From assembly GCA_003142235.1 (NCBI GenBank), contig PLOU01000081.1, forward strand, positions 1 through 40,615: a stretch of 40,615 nt of DNA. Direction: 5' to 3'. The notes beneath the pieces are model-generated. The model saw nothing but the letters and a program-made list of their open reading frames with translations. It had not been told where the DNA came from and did not search any database. The translations under genes were made by a program, and so were the position numbers. Positions 1 through 9,767 of the stretch are shown one piece after another. Each line of letters starts with the position of its first letter. The stretch's first letter is position 1. The DNA comes from Granulicella sp. GTDB taxonomy: Bacteria; Acidobacteriota; Terriglobia; Terriglobales; Acidobacteriaceae.

Positions 1-32
1 ATTTACGGATAAGCTCTAAGTCTTTGCGCTGA

Positions 33-1757
33 CTAGAACGTCAACGACAGCCCGCCCTGAATCGTCCGCGGAGTCTGCGCCAGAAACAGCGTGCGTCCAT
101 CCGCCGACAGAAACGGCTGATAGCCCTCAGCCAGCAGGTTGGTGCCGTCGATGGTGGCTTCCAGCCCTTCGGGCAGTCTGTCTCCCCAGCGAACCGCCTG
201 GCGCAGAGTGAAGCTGAGGAACGCCTGGTCGCTGAACGCATCGTACGGCCCCACTGGGGTCGCAAGACGCCGCGGCTGCCAGCGGTAGGCCGCGCGCAGC
301 TTGGTGCCGGTGCGCAGCACCCGCCCCTTCACAGCGACGGTCGCCGCCTCGGCCGATGCCGGTTGCAGCCCCGCCAGCCCTTGCCCGTTTCCTGTCTCCA
401 GCGCAGCGCCGCTCACAAACTCCAGAGCCGCCCACAGGCCCTCGGTCAGCGGCTCGCTCAGCGTAAGGCTCACCCCATTGGTCGTAATCCCCGCGCCCAG
501 TGCGCGGAAGCTCCCCGTCTCCGTATCGACGACGACTCCGCTCGGACCGCCGCTCCCAGCCAACTCCGCCGCGTCCATCGCGCCCGTTCCCGCAATGGAA
601 GTCCGCGCGATCGCATCGTGGTACACGGCTGCCTGCAGCAGACCGCCTCCGGCCCTCCGGCTCAGCGCAATCTCCTGATGCGTGCCGCTCTCGGTGCAGA
701 GCCGCGCGCCGCACGCGACAGCTACGGGAACCTCCGCCGCGATTGAGTCCAGTCCGTCGAAGTCCTGCACGTCGCGCGAGGTCGCCAGCCTGTAGCGCAC
801 CGCCCACACCTCGCCCGGATGCACCGTCACGTTCAGGAACGGGTGTGCCGTCAACGCGGTTCCCGCGGTTCGGATCGCGTAGACCGTGCCTCCGGCCTCC
901 ACGTCCACACTGTCGCCCAACTGCATCTTCTCGGCGCTCGCCATGCGCATCGTCTGCATGCCCATGACGTTGCCGTTGCCAGCGCCGCCGGAGGTCATCA
1001 TCTCCGGATGCGACGCATAGCTCACCACCAGCCGCGACCCACCAGCGAGCAACCCCCGCCGTTCGTATCCCGCATCGATCTCAGTCGCCGGCGCGCTCGC
1101 ATAGGCCGCCGCAACCGATGCCCGCATCGCCACATCCGAACCGTCATTCCCTGCCCGGTCCAGCGCAACCACGCCGTGGGCCCCGCCCCCGCCAAATCCT
1201 CCGTCGCCGCTCATCATGGCGACGCGCGCCTCGACCGGCACACCGCGCGGGGCCTCGCTCGCACCCGATGAAACCAGCTCCACGCTGCCATCGCCCATCA
1301 TGCGCAGGATCGGCCGGTTCGCCGCCGAGCGCAACGTCCAGGTCCAGTCGTCGCCCGGCTCATCCGCCTTGCGCCGCTGGGCCGGCAGCCACGCCACCGG
1401 GTCGCTCAACATGCTCAGCGTCAGGTCCACCGTCGCCCGCATCCCGGCGGTGAGCCGCAGATTGCCCCGCGTCGCGGGCGCAAACAACGCCGCCGTCGCC
1501 CGCACCTGGTATCTGCCCGCAGCCAGATTGGCGATCCGGTACCGCCCAGCCATGTCCGTGTACGCCGTGCCCACGCTGCCCGATGCGGCTGAGACCGCCT
1601 CCACCAGCGCTCCCATCTGCGCCACTCCGTGGATGTCGCGCACCACCCCGGAGACCGTCGCGGCCGAAGCCGCAACCATCATCCCCGGCGCCAGTGAGAG
1701 CGTCAGAGCGCCGAACGCAAACCCGAACCGTATCCAGCAGCGTTGCACAGTCCGCAT
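33..1757 (-). CDS. Outer-membrane protein with carboxypeptidase-regulatory-like domain (short TonB-receptor-like)
   Basis: 574 residues from an ATG at 1757. The N-terminus has a basic start and a hydrophobic stretch ending near ASAA, which reads as a signal peptide. Residues about 34-115 (TVSGVVRDIHG... YTDMAGRYRIANLAAGRYQVRA) form a CarboxypepD_reg-like beta-sandwich. The remainder is beta-rich and the chain ends in GLSLTF, the aromatic C-terminal signature of outer-membrane barrels. Acidobacteria have many CarboxypepD_reg/TonB-receptor fusions of about 1,000 residues; this one is much shorter and I see no clear plug domain, so it is either a reduced relative or a different small barrel. Substrate cannot be inferred. 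It lies 199 bp downstream of, and co-oriented with, the GWxTD gene. A purine-rich GAGGAGAAGG lies upstream but about 16 nt from the ATG, so the exact start is moderately certain. Confidence 0.6.
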   Translation of the reverse strand: MRTVQRCWIRFGFAFGALTLSLAPGMMVAASAATVSGVVRDIHGVAQMGALVEAVSAASGSVGTAYTDMAGRYRIANLAAGRYQVRATAALFAPATRGNLRLTAGMRATVDLTLSMLSDPVAWLPAQRRKADEPGDDWTWTLRSAANRPILRMMGDGSVELVSSGASEAPRGVPVEARVAMMSGDGGFGGGGAHGVVALDRAGNDGSDVAMRASVAAAYASAPATEIDAGYERRGLLAGGSRLVVSYASHPEMMTSGGAGNGNVMGMQTMRMASAEKMQLGDSVDVEAGGTVYAIRTAGTALTAHPFLNVTVHPGEVWAVRYRLATSRDVQDFDGLDSIAAEVPVAVACGARLCTESGTHQEIALSRRAGGGLLQAAVYHDAIARTSIAGTGAMDAAELAGSGGPSGVVVDTETGSFRALGAGITTNGVSLTLSEPLTEGLWAALEFVSGAALETGNGQGLAGLQPASAEAATVAVKGRVLRTGTKLRAAYRWQPRRLATPVGPYDAFSDQAFLSFTLRQAVRWGDRLPEGLEATIDGTNLLAEGYQPFLSADGRTLFLAQTPRTIQGGLSLTF

Positions 1758-1956
1758 CCCCTGTGCGTCGCCGGCCTTCTCCTCAAATGCGGGCCGCCAA
1801 AAGCTGGCCCGTCAGGACGCTCTGCGCCGGCATCCGGTCATCGCAAACAATCCGCGTAACCGTTTCGCCGTATTGACCCCGCATCCGTCCTCAATCTGCT
1901 TCCGCCGAGCGCTCTTCGACCGCGGCGCTTCGGCCCCACTCCGCGCAAACCCGCAA

Positions 1957-3714
1957 TCAGTTCACGGTAAACTTTGCCGACTCCTCGGTCTCCTGCTTGG
2001 TCACTCCATCGTTCACCTTGATCTTCACCTGGTACTGTCCCGGCTGCAAACTGGCCAGCGGAAGGCTCTTCTCCAGCGTCAACTGGTCCGCATTGGGGCT
2101 CAGCGCCGAGGCCGGCTCCTGCGAATTCAACACCAGCTTGTTCGTTCCCAGGTCCAGGATCTGGTAGTTGATCGTCGCATTGTTCTGCTTGCTCTTCTCG
2201 TCGATCCCGAGGTTGTACACCTGCATCCAGAAGTTCAGGTTCTGCGCGCGGCTGAAGCTGACCGGCGCCGCCACAGGCCCATTGGCCGCCACGCGCGGCC
2301 TGATCCGCGTGTTGCCGATCACGAAGTTCCCGCCCCCGATCTCCTTCGACGGGACGCGTTCCATCTGGTCGGCCAGGATCAGCGACGAGTGGCCCAGCGT
2401 GTCGTCGTCGAACTTGGGCACATTGATGCTGCGCGTCCATCGTCCCACATGGTCCGGGTTGTTCGTGTCCTTGATCACGATATCGATCTTGTACAGACCC
2501 GGCTTCAGCGGAAGGGCCTTCCAGTACACCCTGGACCCCTTCTGAGTCGCCGCCAGCAACTCGCTCGGCGTACTCACCTCCACCGTGTCCCCGAACCATC
2601 CCCCGGGAACGACCTTGTGCGTCATGTTGGAGACGCGCCCCTCGATGTCGATCTTGCCCACCGACACCCCGTCCTTGGTCTCGAATGTGATGTCCGAGGT
2701 CTTCACCTGGACCGTGATCGGCACAATCACCGTGTCGTTGGTCACCTTCACATAGTCCGTGCGCACATCGAAGAGGAACGGCGGCCCGGTCAGGATCTTG
2801 GAGCTCGCCAAGAACTCATCCATGTCCTGGTACTTCACCGGCGGCGGCGCCATGATCTTCGCCATCAGATCGATGCGGTCGAACTGCTTGTTCTGCAACT
2901 GCTGCTGCATCCCCGGGCCCAGGCCAAGCTGCTCCAGCCCGCCGCCCTGGAACCGGTCCTCCTTCTTGGCCTGTCCGCTCTCCTCGGCCTGGGTCAACCC
3001 GGCGTTGGGAACGTGCAGCAGGGCGTCTTTCTCCGACCGGTCGATGGTGTAGTGGTAGTCGCCGCACTGGCAGGTGTCCACAAACTCCAGGTCGATGTTG
3101 TCGCCGATCCCCTCGATATACCGGTAGTGCCACACCTCGAACGGGAAGGTCACCGTGTTTCCGCCGCCCTCGTCCATTGGCCGATCGTACGAGCCGCCGC
3201 TGGGGTGCGCATCGATTTCGTCCGGCTTGCCGTATGCAATGTAGACGTGCCCGCGGTCGGTCATCCAACCGGGCTTGCCCGCGGCGAAGTGCTCGTCCGC
3301 ATAGGCAATTCGCGCGTAGATCTCGTCGCGGTACTCGTTCTCGGGTGAGTCGGGACTGGGGTTGCGCCGCTGCCAGAAGTTCTCGATGAACTGTTCCCGC
3401 TCCTCATCGTTGGTCAGGTGCATGAACGCCTGGTGCTCGGTGTCGGTGATGATCCAGCGCACATCCTCATCCAGCCAGGTCTTGAAATCGCCCCGCAACT
3501 CCTGCTTCAGGTCCTTTTGCTGAGCAACCCGCTCCTTGTCGGTGATCCGCCGATGCAGCGGGTTCGGCTTCTCCACCGTCGGCGCCGACTGGGTCACGCC
3601 ATCGGGGGCCGTCGCAGCCTGGGCTGCGGGAGCCGTCGCCTGCTGCCCATGCGCGCTGCCCCACCCCATCGAAAACAACATCGCGCCCAGAACCAATCCA
3701 CCCGCTGCTCTCAT
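1957..3714 (-). CDS. GWxTD domain-containing secreted protein
   Basis: 585 residues from the ATG at 3714. I chose this start because CAGGAG lies 11 nt upstream and it opens directly onto a signal peptide (MRAAGGLVLGAMLFSMG... SAHG); the open frame runs on to 3819 without support. After a Gln/Ala-rich linker comes the GWxTD region (WLDEDVRWIITDTE, NFWQRRNPSP, then GWMTDRGHVYIAYGKPDE), which defines the family. The C-terminal half is beta-rich with repeated Ig-like strands (QPGQYQVKIKVNDGVTK). GWxTD proteins are common in Acidobacteria and Bacteroidetes and have no established function; an extracytoplasmic role is inferred from the signal peptide. Divergent from the MacA-like gene at 4000, so the 285 bp between them probably holds both promoters. 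Confidence 0.8.
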   Translation of the reverse strand: MRAAGGLVLGAMLFSMGWGSAHGQQATAPAAQAATAPDGVTQSAPTVEKPNPLHRRITDKERVAQQKDLKQELRGDFKTWLDEDVRWIITDTEHQAFMHLTNDEEREQFIENFWQRRNPSPDSPENEYRDEIYARIAYADEHFAAGKPGWMTDRGHVYIAYGKPDEIDAHPSGGSYDRPMDEGGGNTVTFPFEVWHYRYIEGIGDNIDLEFVDTCQCGDYHYTIDRSEKDALLHVPNAGLTQAEESGQAKKEDRFQGGGLEQLGLGPGMQQQLQNKQFDRIDLMAKIMAPPPVKYQDMDEFLASSKILTGPPFLFDVRTDYVKVTNDTVIVPITVQVKTSDITFETKDGVSVGKIDIEGRVSNMTHKVVPGGWFGDTVEVSTPSELLAATQKGSRVYWKALPLKPGLYKIDIVIKDTNNPDHVGRWTRSINVPKFDDDTLGHSSLILADQMERVPSKEIGGGNFVIGNTRIRPRVAANGPVAAPVSFSRAQNLNFWMQVYNLGIDEKSKQNNATINYQILDLGTNKLVLNSQEPASALSPNADQLTLEKSLPLASLQPGQYQVKIKVNDGVTKQETEESAKFTVN

Positions 3715-3999
3715 CGCCTGCAATACTCCTGCTTCGGAAACTTCACCAGCACGGTTCCGTCTCACGCCGCGGCGTTTGGCCCCGTAGCCCCTTGGTACGG
3801 CGCAGGGACCGAAACCCATGCCTCATTGTAGTGCGCCCTCTCCAGCGTTTCAAGCCGGGCCGCCGCCCCATCCCTGCTATCATCGACTACGAAGAGCTTG
3901 TCTTGCACAGCCATTGACAACCCGCAACGGAACCATCGCACCCGGATCCGCGTACCTGCTCTCAGCGCACCCTCTCCGTCAGGAGCATAGAAAGATCGC

Positions 4000-5421
4000 A
4001 TGAGCACTAAAAAGATCGTCATCGTCGTCGTCATCGTCCTTGCCCTTGCGGGCATCGCCGCCGGCACCATCCTGCACGGGCAGGCCGGCATCACCAAGGT
4101 CGCCACCGGCAAGGTGGTGCGTGAGGACCTCATCTCCACCGTCAGCGGCACCGGCCAGATCAAGCCGAAGAACTATGTCAACATCGGCGCAACCTCCTTT
4201 GGACGCATCACTCACCTGTATGTCAAAGAGGGAGACCGCGTCCATAAGGGAGACATCCTGGCGCGGGTTGAGAGCGTGCAGCCGGAGGCCACCGTCGATG
4301 CCCAACAGGCCGCCATCGCCAGCTCCAAGACCGACATCGCCTCCTACGTCGCGGCCGAGAACACCGCCCAGGCCAACATCACCCAGGCCAAGGCCGACCT
4401 GGAGCAGAAAAAATTCGACTTCGACCGCGCCCAGGCCCTCTACACCGCCCAGCTCATCGCCAAGCAGGACTTCGACGCCAAGAAAGCCGCCTACGACGTC
4501 TCCGCCGCCACCCTGGACCAGCGCGTCGCCGTGCTCGCCCAGTCCCGCGCCCAGACCGCATCCCAGCGCGCCCATCTCGATCAGGCCGTCGCCAGCCAGC
4601 GCGCCAACTTCGACGCCCTCGACAAAACCATCAGCCGCGCCCCCTTCGACGGCCTGGTCACCAACGTTCCCGTGCGCGAGGGAGAGACCGTCGTGGTGGG
4701 CATCCAGAACGCCGAGGGTTCCACCCTGATGACCCTCGCCGACATGTCCGTCATCACCGCCGAGATCAAGGTCGACGAGACCGACATCGTCAACCTCCGG
4801 CTCGGCCAGTCCGCCGATGTCACCGTCGACGCGCTCCCGGGGCGCACCTTCAAGGGCCACGTCACCGAGGTCGGCGATCAGGCCCTGCTGCGCACCACCG
4901 GCGTCGCCACCTCGCAGTCCACCACCGGAACCGAGGAGGCCAAGGACTTCAAGGTCGTCGTCACCCTCGACCAGATTCCCGAAGCACACCTCGAAGACCT
5001 CCGCCCCGGCCTCTCCACCACCGCCAAAATCACCGTCGCCGACAAGCCCAATACCCTCACCATCCCCATCCAGGCCCTGGTGCAGCGCGACCCCGCCATC
5101 GAAAAGGACCTCGCAGCCCACGCCGGCAAACCCTCCAACGCACCCGTCTCCGCCACCACAAACTCCGGCGCGCTCGTTAAGCCCGTACTCGCCCAGGGCG
5201 TCTACCTGCTCACCACCAGCGGAGGAAAGCTCCGCGCCAACTTCGTCCCCGTCACCACCGGAGTCACCGGGGCCACCGATATCGAAGTCCTCTCCGGCCT
5301 CAAGCAGGGCGACGAGATCGTCACCGGCCGCTACCAGGTGCTGCGCGCCCTCAAGAGCGGCACCCCGGTCAAGCGCGACAACTCCACTCCCGTCACCACC
5401 GACGACGACAGCAAGTCATGA
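4000..5421 (+). CDS. MacA-like periplasmic adaptor (HlyD/RND membrane-fusion protein)
   Basis: 473 residues. An N-terminal membrane anchor ([20 protein letters not shown], about residues 6-26) is followed by a biotinyl-lipoyl-like half motif ([25 protein letters not shown]), a long Ala/Gln-rich alpha-helical hairpin (about residues 100-205), the second lipoyl half ([24 protein letters not shown]) and a beta-barrel domain. This is the order seen in MacA and related adaptors, which link an inner-membrane ABC transporter to an outer-membrane channel. The ATG at 4000 lacks a strong ribosome site; GGAG is 14 nt upstream. Its stop overlaps an ATG (ATGA at 5418) leading into the ATPase gene, so the two are co-transcribed. 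No FtsX/MacB permease or TolC-like channel is seen nearby. Substrate unknown. Confidence 0.85.
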   Translation: MSTKKIVIVVVIVLALAGIAAGTILHGQAGITKVATGKVVREDLISTVSGTGQIKPKNYVNIGATSFGRITHLYVKEGDRVHKGDILARVESVQPEATVDAQQAAIASSKTDIASYVAAENTAQANITQAKADLEQKKFDFDRAQALYTAQLIAKQDFDAKKAAYDVSAATLDQRVAVLAQSRAQTASQRAHLDQAVASQRANFDALDKTISRAPFDGLVTNVPVREGETVVVGIQNAEGSTLMTLADMSVITAEIKVDETDIVNLRLGQSADVTVDALPGRTFKGHVTEVGDQALLRTTGVATSQSTTGTEEAKDFKVVVTLDQIPEAHLEDLRPGLSTTAKITVADKPNTLTIPIQALVQRDPAIEKDLAAHAGKPSNAPVSATTNSGALVKPVLAQGVYLLTTSGGKLRANFVPVTTGVTGATDIEVLSGLKQGDEIVTGRYQVLRALKSGTPVKRDNSTPVTTDDDSKS

Positions 5422-5438
5422 TCCATCCGGAGCAACCG

Positions 5439-6218
5439 ATGCCCCTTGAAACCGCCACCGACACCACGCCTGAAACCGCCGACGGCCCCCACGACGGCGA
5501 GGTCATCGTCACCAGCAATCTCTGGAAGACCTACGAGATGGGCGAGCAGCAGGTCAACGCCCTCTGCGGCATCAACCTGCGCATCCTGCACAACGAGTAC
5601 GTCGCCATCATGGGCCCCTCCGGGTCCGGCAAGTCCACCCTGATGAACCTCATCGGATGCCTCGACTCGCCCACCCAGGGCCGCTACTGGCTCAACGGAC
5701 ACGACGTCTCCGCGCTCAACGACGACGAGCTGGCCCGCATCCGCAACAAGGAGATCGGCTTCGTCTTCCAGACCTTCAACCTGCTGGCCCGGGCCACCGC
5801 CCTGCACAACGTCGAGCTGCCGCTGATCTACAACGGCACCCCCTCGGCCGAACGCATCGCGCGCGCCAAGGAGGTGCTCGAGTCGGTCAGCCTCGGCGCC
5901 CGCATGACGCACAAGCCCAACGAGCTCTCCGGAGGCCAGCGCCAGCGCGTCGCCATCGCCCGCGCCCTGGTCAACCACCCCTCCATCATCCTCGCCGACG
6001 AGCCCACGGGAAACCTCGACTCCAAGACCGGAGACGAGATCATGGCCCTCTTCGACCACCTCCACGCCCAGGGAAACACCGTCATCATCGTCACCCACGA
6101 GCCGGACATCGCCGAGTACGCCCACCGAATCGTCACCCTCCACGACGGCGTCATCGCCAGCGACCACCCATCCCATCGCCAAGCCACCGGCGGCTCCAAG
6201 CACTCCCACTCCGACTGA
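5439..6218 (+). CDS. ABC transporter ATP-binding protein, MacB/LolD type
   Basis: 259 residues from the ATG at 5439, preceded by GGAG with 6 nt spacing. An alternative ATG at 5418 overlaps the adaptor stop as ATGA but has no ribosome site. All ATPase motifs are present: Walker [10 protein letters not shown], signature [15 protein letters not shown], Walker [14 protein letters not shown] and the switch His in [11 protein letters not shown]. The sequence is closest in style to the MacB/LolD branch ([33 protein letters not shown]). Family knowledge: such ATPases drive FtsX-fold permeases for macrolide/peptide export or lipoprotein release. In MacB the ATPase is fused to the permease; here it is a free subunit, and the next gene at 6243 is on the opposite strand, so the permease must be elsewhere or absent. 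Confidence 0.9.
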   Translation: MPLETATDTTPETADGPHDGEVIVTSNLWKTYEMGEQQVNALCGINLRILHNEYVAIMGPSGSGKSTLMNLIGCLDSPTQGRYWLNGHDVSALNDDELARIRNKEIGFVFQTFNLLARATALHNVELPLIYNGTPSAERIARAKEVLESVSLGARMTHKPNELSGGQRQRVAIARALVNHPSIILADEPTGNLDSKTGDEIMALFDHLHAQGNTVIIVTHEPDIAEYAHRIVTLHDGVIASDHPSHRQATGGSKHSHSD

Positions 6219-6242
6219 CCCGCTCTTCCGTCGCAACGCAAG

Positions 6243-6932
6243 CTACAGCCGCTTGAGATACGCCTTGGCCGCCTCCAACTCGGGAAACAGCCGCTCCTCC
6301 GCCTGAAACGCCCTGGAATGCACGCAGCGCCGCCCCGCCTTCACCCGCACCGGATGCTTCAGGTGCAGCATCTCGTGATAGAGCAGATACTCGATGGCAC
6401 ATCGAGGGGTGTCAGCCCGGTCGAAGACGCGGCTCACTATGATGGTGTTGTGCGCCGCGTCGTAGTGGCCCAGCATCCGCCGCGCGTGGTGCGCGCTCCA
6501 GGTCAGTTGCGGCCGTCCCAGCAGCCCGTGAAAGAAGCGCGTGTTCAGGCCCTCGAAGACCTCGTCCAGATCGTAGCAACGACCCTCGGCCGTGAGGACC
6601 GTCTTGCGCCCGCGCGTCTGGCGGATCCGTTCCGCCTGCCGCGCCACCGCCTCCGAAGTGATATACCGCCGATAGCGGTCCGCATGGGCGCGCGCGATCG
6701 GCAATTTCTTGTAGAGCTTGGCCAGCAGGATGTGCGCGATCGCGTGGTGCACCGGCTCCGGCGCCGCCTCCAGCAGGTCTGAAAGCCGCACCAGCAGCCG
6801 CCCCTCGCGCAGCCGGATCGTGGTATTCAGCGAAGTGAACCGGCGGAAGCGGATGTCCAGCGCAGGAATGGGCGCGCGCGGGCGCAGCTCGCGGTACTCC
6901 TGCTCAAAGATTTCGATCAGTGCGGTAGACAC
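6243..6932 (-). CDS. HExxH zinc peptidase-like protein (SprT/M48-like)
   Basis: 229 residues if started at GTG 6932, which lies 16 nt after the stop of the upstream VWFA gene. The open frame continues to 7049 but those extra residues are Arg/Pro-rich and overlap the neighbour, so I prefer the shorter form; no clear ribosome site supports either. The diagnostic part is C-terminal: YLLYHEMLHLKHP contains the HExxH zinc-binding helix, followed by HSRAFQAEERLFPE, where the second His and Glu could complete the site. N-terminal FEQEYRELRPRAPIPALDIRFRRF resembles SprT-like/M48-like proteins. Substrate is unknown. Family members include SprT/Spartan-type proteases, but a DNA-linked function should not be assumed. 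Probably co-transcribed with the VWFA gene. Confidence 0.7.
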   Translation of the reverse strand: MSTALIEIFEQEYRELRPRAPIPALDIRFRRFTSLNTTIRLREGRLLVRLSDLLEAAPEPVHHAIAHILLAKLYKKLPIARAHADRYRRYITSEAVARQAERIRQTRGRKTVLTAEGRCYDLDEVFEGLNTRFFHGLLGRPQLTWSAHHARRMLGHYDAAHNTIIVSRVFDRADTPRCAIEYLLYHEMLHLKHPVRVKAGRRCVHSRAFQAEERLFPELEAAKAYLKRL

Positions 6933-6948
6933 GCTACGTTTGAGCTTA

Positions 6949-8946
6949 CTACGGAGTGGCCACCCCGCCCGCCGGAGCGGGAGTCTGCGTCGTCGGGGCA
7001 GTGGGCTTGCCGGTCGCATCGGGAGCAGAGCTGGAAGGCCCTCCTGCAACCTCCTTCAGCGGGTCTAGCCGCGCCACCGCCGAAACCGGGACCTCCACCG
7101 CCCCTACGTTGTCCGATTCCAGATCGTGAATCGCGGTGCGCAGATAGTACTGGCCCTTCACCGGCACGCTGATCTGCTGGTGGAACGCCATGACCCCGCT
7201 CAGCAAGCTGTTGTACTGCGCCGGAGTCAGCATCTGATGCACGCGCCGGCTCGCGGTGATGAGCTTGTCTCCATTGGTGTTGTAGACGAAGGTCCAGACC
7301 TCCAGCGCGCAGTGGTGGTTGCCGTCGGCCCCCAGGCGGCAATTGACCGCGTGCGCATCCGGCACCAGGTCCACTCCAAACTGTTTGAACGGCCCCTCGA
7401 TCTTTACCTTGGGATCGGGATTGGACTCGTTGCTCGCCAGTATCGCCGCCTGCGGTGGCGTATTCGCGGGGCGAATTCTCACCTTGAACAGGATCTCCGC
7501 CGGGTCCGGCCCGCCGTGCATCATGGCCGCCGACATGGTGTTCGTCTGGACCAGGGCCGTGGCCGCCCCTTGCACGTTCACCCGGTTCCGGTCGCTGGGG
7601 TCGATGGCAAAGTAGCCATTGCGATATGTAAGTTGCACGCTCGGCTCAGCCACCTTGACCTTGATCGTCCGGAACCTCTCATCCCACTGCAGGTTGGCCG
7701 GCGAGTACGTCAGCGTGTAGTAATTCGAGCCTTCCTCGACCGCCTTCGACACCGCCTGCGTCAGTCCATTGGTGTTGTAGAACGCCTCGCCGCCGGTGTC
7801 CTGCGCCATGGCCTCCATCGTCCCTTGCTCATTCGCCCTCTGAACCTGGAAATCCATCGATGCGGTGGAGGCGGCGGCCCCGGTGGGAACACCATTCATC
7901 TCCATGTTCGTCACGCTGATGGTCGGATCGGTCTGCAGCCCACGCGCGTCCACCGGATACATCGCAACCTGCGCGCGCGTCAGCAGGTTGTCCGTCTTGC
8001 GCACCGCATCGTCGTTGCGGATCACCGAGTCGTTCGGATCGGCCTCGTTGACATTGGGCTCGACGTTCAGAGGAAAGCTGGCGGAGTACCAGATCACGTT
8101 CTTCCGCCCGGGAATGCCCACCAGGTACCGCGCCAGTTGGTCGAACGAGTTCAGAGTGTAGAGCATCCGGTTGTTCTGCTCCTCCGCGGTAATCTGAGCA
8201 TCGACTCGCGCCATATCGTCGAGCATCTCTTGCGTCACATCGGGATACTGCGCAGCAGCGTCCGAGAACGCGGTTGTGCCCATCGGCCCACTGTTGACCG
8301 CGTCCGTCAGGATGTCCGAGACCTGCGGCGTCCCCTTCTTCGACGTCAGCGCGGCCTTCAACACCGCCATGTCCGATGTAAACCCCTGCAGCATGTACAA
8401 GTGCGTCGTCATGCCGAAGATGGCAATGCGCGTTCCAGCCGGCGCCTTGTCCAGAAACTCGAGCAACTGCCTGCGCGCGTATGGCTGCGAGGCCACCGGA
8501 GTGTTCAGATAATCCAGCAGAAGCACGTTCACCGGCCCATTGGCCGGGGCTGCCGACTTGTTGGTGAACAGGCCGGCAGGCAGCTTCGGTGCCGACTCAA
8601 TCTGCTCCGCCGCGGGCGAGGAGCTATGCTCCTCGAAGCTCCGGACCACCTGCAGCTTTCCATCTTCCATCAGGGTAAAATCCGACTTCTGCAACCCATG
8701 CACCGGGTTCTTCTTCGAGTCGGTGACCACCACATCGACCACCACCAGGTTGGTGCGCGCATGGATCGTGGCAACCGCGGTCGTGGCCGCCGGCTGCGTC
8801 CCATTCGTCGCCGCCAACGCCGCTGCTGGAGCGGCCGGGAGCGTCGAAGGTCCCGTCTGCCCGTGCATCCCGAACGCAAGAAACGCAGTGGCGAGCGCAA
8901 ATGCAAAAACTGCCTGAAACCAACGCGACTGGGTTGGACGAAGCAC
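6949..8946 (-). CDS. VWFA-related secreted protein (acidobacterial type)
   Basis: 665 residues from a GTG at 8946. The start is decided by a perfect AGGAGG six nt upstream; reading on to the TTG at 8973 would place that ribosome site inside the gene. A signal peptide follows (WFQAVFAFALATAFLAFGMHGQ). Next comes the hallmark N-terminal strand region of acidobacterial VWFA-related proteins (RTNLVVVDVVVTDSKKNPVHGLQKSDF) and a VWA-like fold with NVLLLDYLNTP in place of the metal-site strand (the usual DxSxS motif is not conserved). The middle contains IPGRKNVIWYS and EGSNYYTLTYSPAN, which recur in this family. These proteins are multiplied in Acidobacteria and lack assigned roles; adhesion or protein interaction is inferred from the VWA fold. 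Ends PAGGVATP just before the peptidase gene. Confidence 0.85.
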   Translation of the reverse strand: MLRPTQSRWFQAVFAFALATAFLAFGMHGQTGPSTLPAAPAAALAATNGTQPAATTAVATIHARTNLVVVDVVVTDSKKNPVHGLQKSDFTLMEDGKLQVVRSFEEHSSSPAAEQIESAPKLPAGLFTNKSAAPANGPVNVLLLDYLNTPVASQPYARRQLLEFLDKAPAGTRIAIFGMTTHLYMLQGFTSDMAVLKAALTSKKGTPQVSDILTDAVNSGPMGTTAFSDAAAQYPDVTQEMLDDMARVDAQITAEEQNNRMLYTLNSFDQLARYLVGIPGRKNVIWYSASFPLNVEPNVNEADPNDSVIRNDDAVRKTDNLLTRAQVAMYPVDARGLQTDPTISVTNMEMNGVPTGAAASTASMDFQVQRANEQGTMEAMAQDTGGEAFYNTNGLTQAVSKAVEEGSNYYTLTYSPANLQWDERFRTIKVKVAEPSVQLTYRNGYFAIDPSDRNRVNVQGAATALVQTNTMSAAMMHGGPDPAEILFKVRIRPANTPPQAAILASNESNPDPKVKIEGPFKQFGVDLVPDAHAVNCRLGADGNHHCALEVWTFVYNTNGDKLITASRRVHQMLTPAQYNSLLSGVMAFHQQISVPVKGQYYLRTAIHDLESDNVGAVEVPVSAVARLDPLKEVAGGPSSSAPDATGKPTAPTTQTPAPAGGVATP

Positions 8947-9077
8947 TGGAAACCTCCTGCGGGTACACCTCAAGAATACACTCCTGCGAAATCACGCATT
9001 CATAGAATTAGACGCGAATCTGGAGGCAAAGTTGCCGCTGCATCTCCCGATTCCGGTCCGGCTCCGGGCAGTCTCGT

Positions 9078-9722
9078 TCAGCGTTCTGTCGCCGTCTGGG
9101 GCACGATCGCGCCAGCCCCTTCGGGCCCATCCTCAACAAGATGAGCGATGTGGCCCACCTGCAGCTTCACCAGCTCCGGCTGCGCGATGCGCGTCGGCCC
9201 AAGCACTGCAATCCGGGGCAGCGGCCCGCGCACCATCGCCACTTCGTCGCACGCATACAGCCGCGGACAGGCCTGGCAGTCCTTGTATATCTTGTCCGGC
9301 AGCGTCGTCCGGTCGGCCAGCCGGAAACCGAAGTGGAAGAAGAAGTCGGGAATCCGCGTGAACAGGCACACCGACGCGACGCCCTGCTCCTCGGCCTCCT
9401 CCAGCAACGCGAGCAGAATCCGCCCGCCCGCGCCCTGCCCCTTGGCCTCCGGTTTCACCACGATCGACCGCACCTCGGCCAGGTGCGGCCCATACAGGTG
9501 CAGCGCACCGCAGCCCAGAAAGATGCCGCTCTCCGACTCGGCCACCGCGAAGTCGCGCACGTTCTCGCAGATGTCCGCGTAGTTGCGGCGCAGCAGAGTT
9601 CCATCGCCGGAGAGCGAGTTGACCAGCTCGAAGATGTTGACCGCGTCCTGTAGCCGCGCCTTGCGCACCACCGCGCCACCCGCACGCGCGCGCGTCGATG
9701 CGGTGGATTCGCTGGCGGCCAT
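9078..9722 (-). CDS. argA: Short N-acetylglutamate synthase-type GNAT acetyltransferase, last gene of the arg operon
   Basis: 214 residues from the ATG at 9722; a TTG at 9740 with GAGGAG 10 nt upstream is an alternative start. GNAT fold: VRKARLQDAVNIFELVNSLS (strand 1/helix 1), FLGCGALHLYGPHLAEVRSIVV (strands 4-5), then the acetyl-CoA loop KPEAKGQGAGGRIL and CLFTRIPDFFFHFGFR. This matches the short-form N-acetylglutamate synthase group known from actinobacteria, which acetylates glutamate to open arginine synthesis. A tail of about 45 residues after MVRGPLPRI is unusual. It follows argH by about 45 bp on the same strand, in an operon that otherwise lacks argA and argJ, which supports the assignment. 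An alternative is a generic GNAT enzyme with another substrate. Confidence 0.75.
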   Translation of the reverse strand: MAASESTASTRARAGGAVVRKARLQDAVNIFELVNSLSGDGTLLRRNYADICENVRDFAVAESESGIFLGCGALHLYGPHLAEVRSIVVKPEAKGQGAGGRILLALLEEAEEQGVASVCLFTRIPDFFFHFGFRLADRTTLPDKIYKDCQACPRLYACDEVAMVRGPLPRIAVLGPTRIAQPELVKLQVGHIAHLVEDGPEGAGAIVPQTATER

Positions 9723-9767
9723 CAGGGACGAGCTGGACAAGTTGATGAAGCTCCTCTCTCTATCTTC

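Noticed and set aside
1216-3348. 710-codon open frame on the plus strand
   Set aside because: Lies antisense to the CarboxypepD_reg and GWxTD genes, spans their gap, and its composition (Arg/His/Leu-rich, no motifs) is that of a high-GC shadow frame.
7126-9144. 672-codon plus-strand open frame
   Set aside because: Antisense to the VWFA gene, whose signal peptide, GTG start and perfect AGGAGG are convincing; the opposite frame has no recognisable domain.
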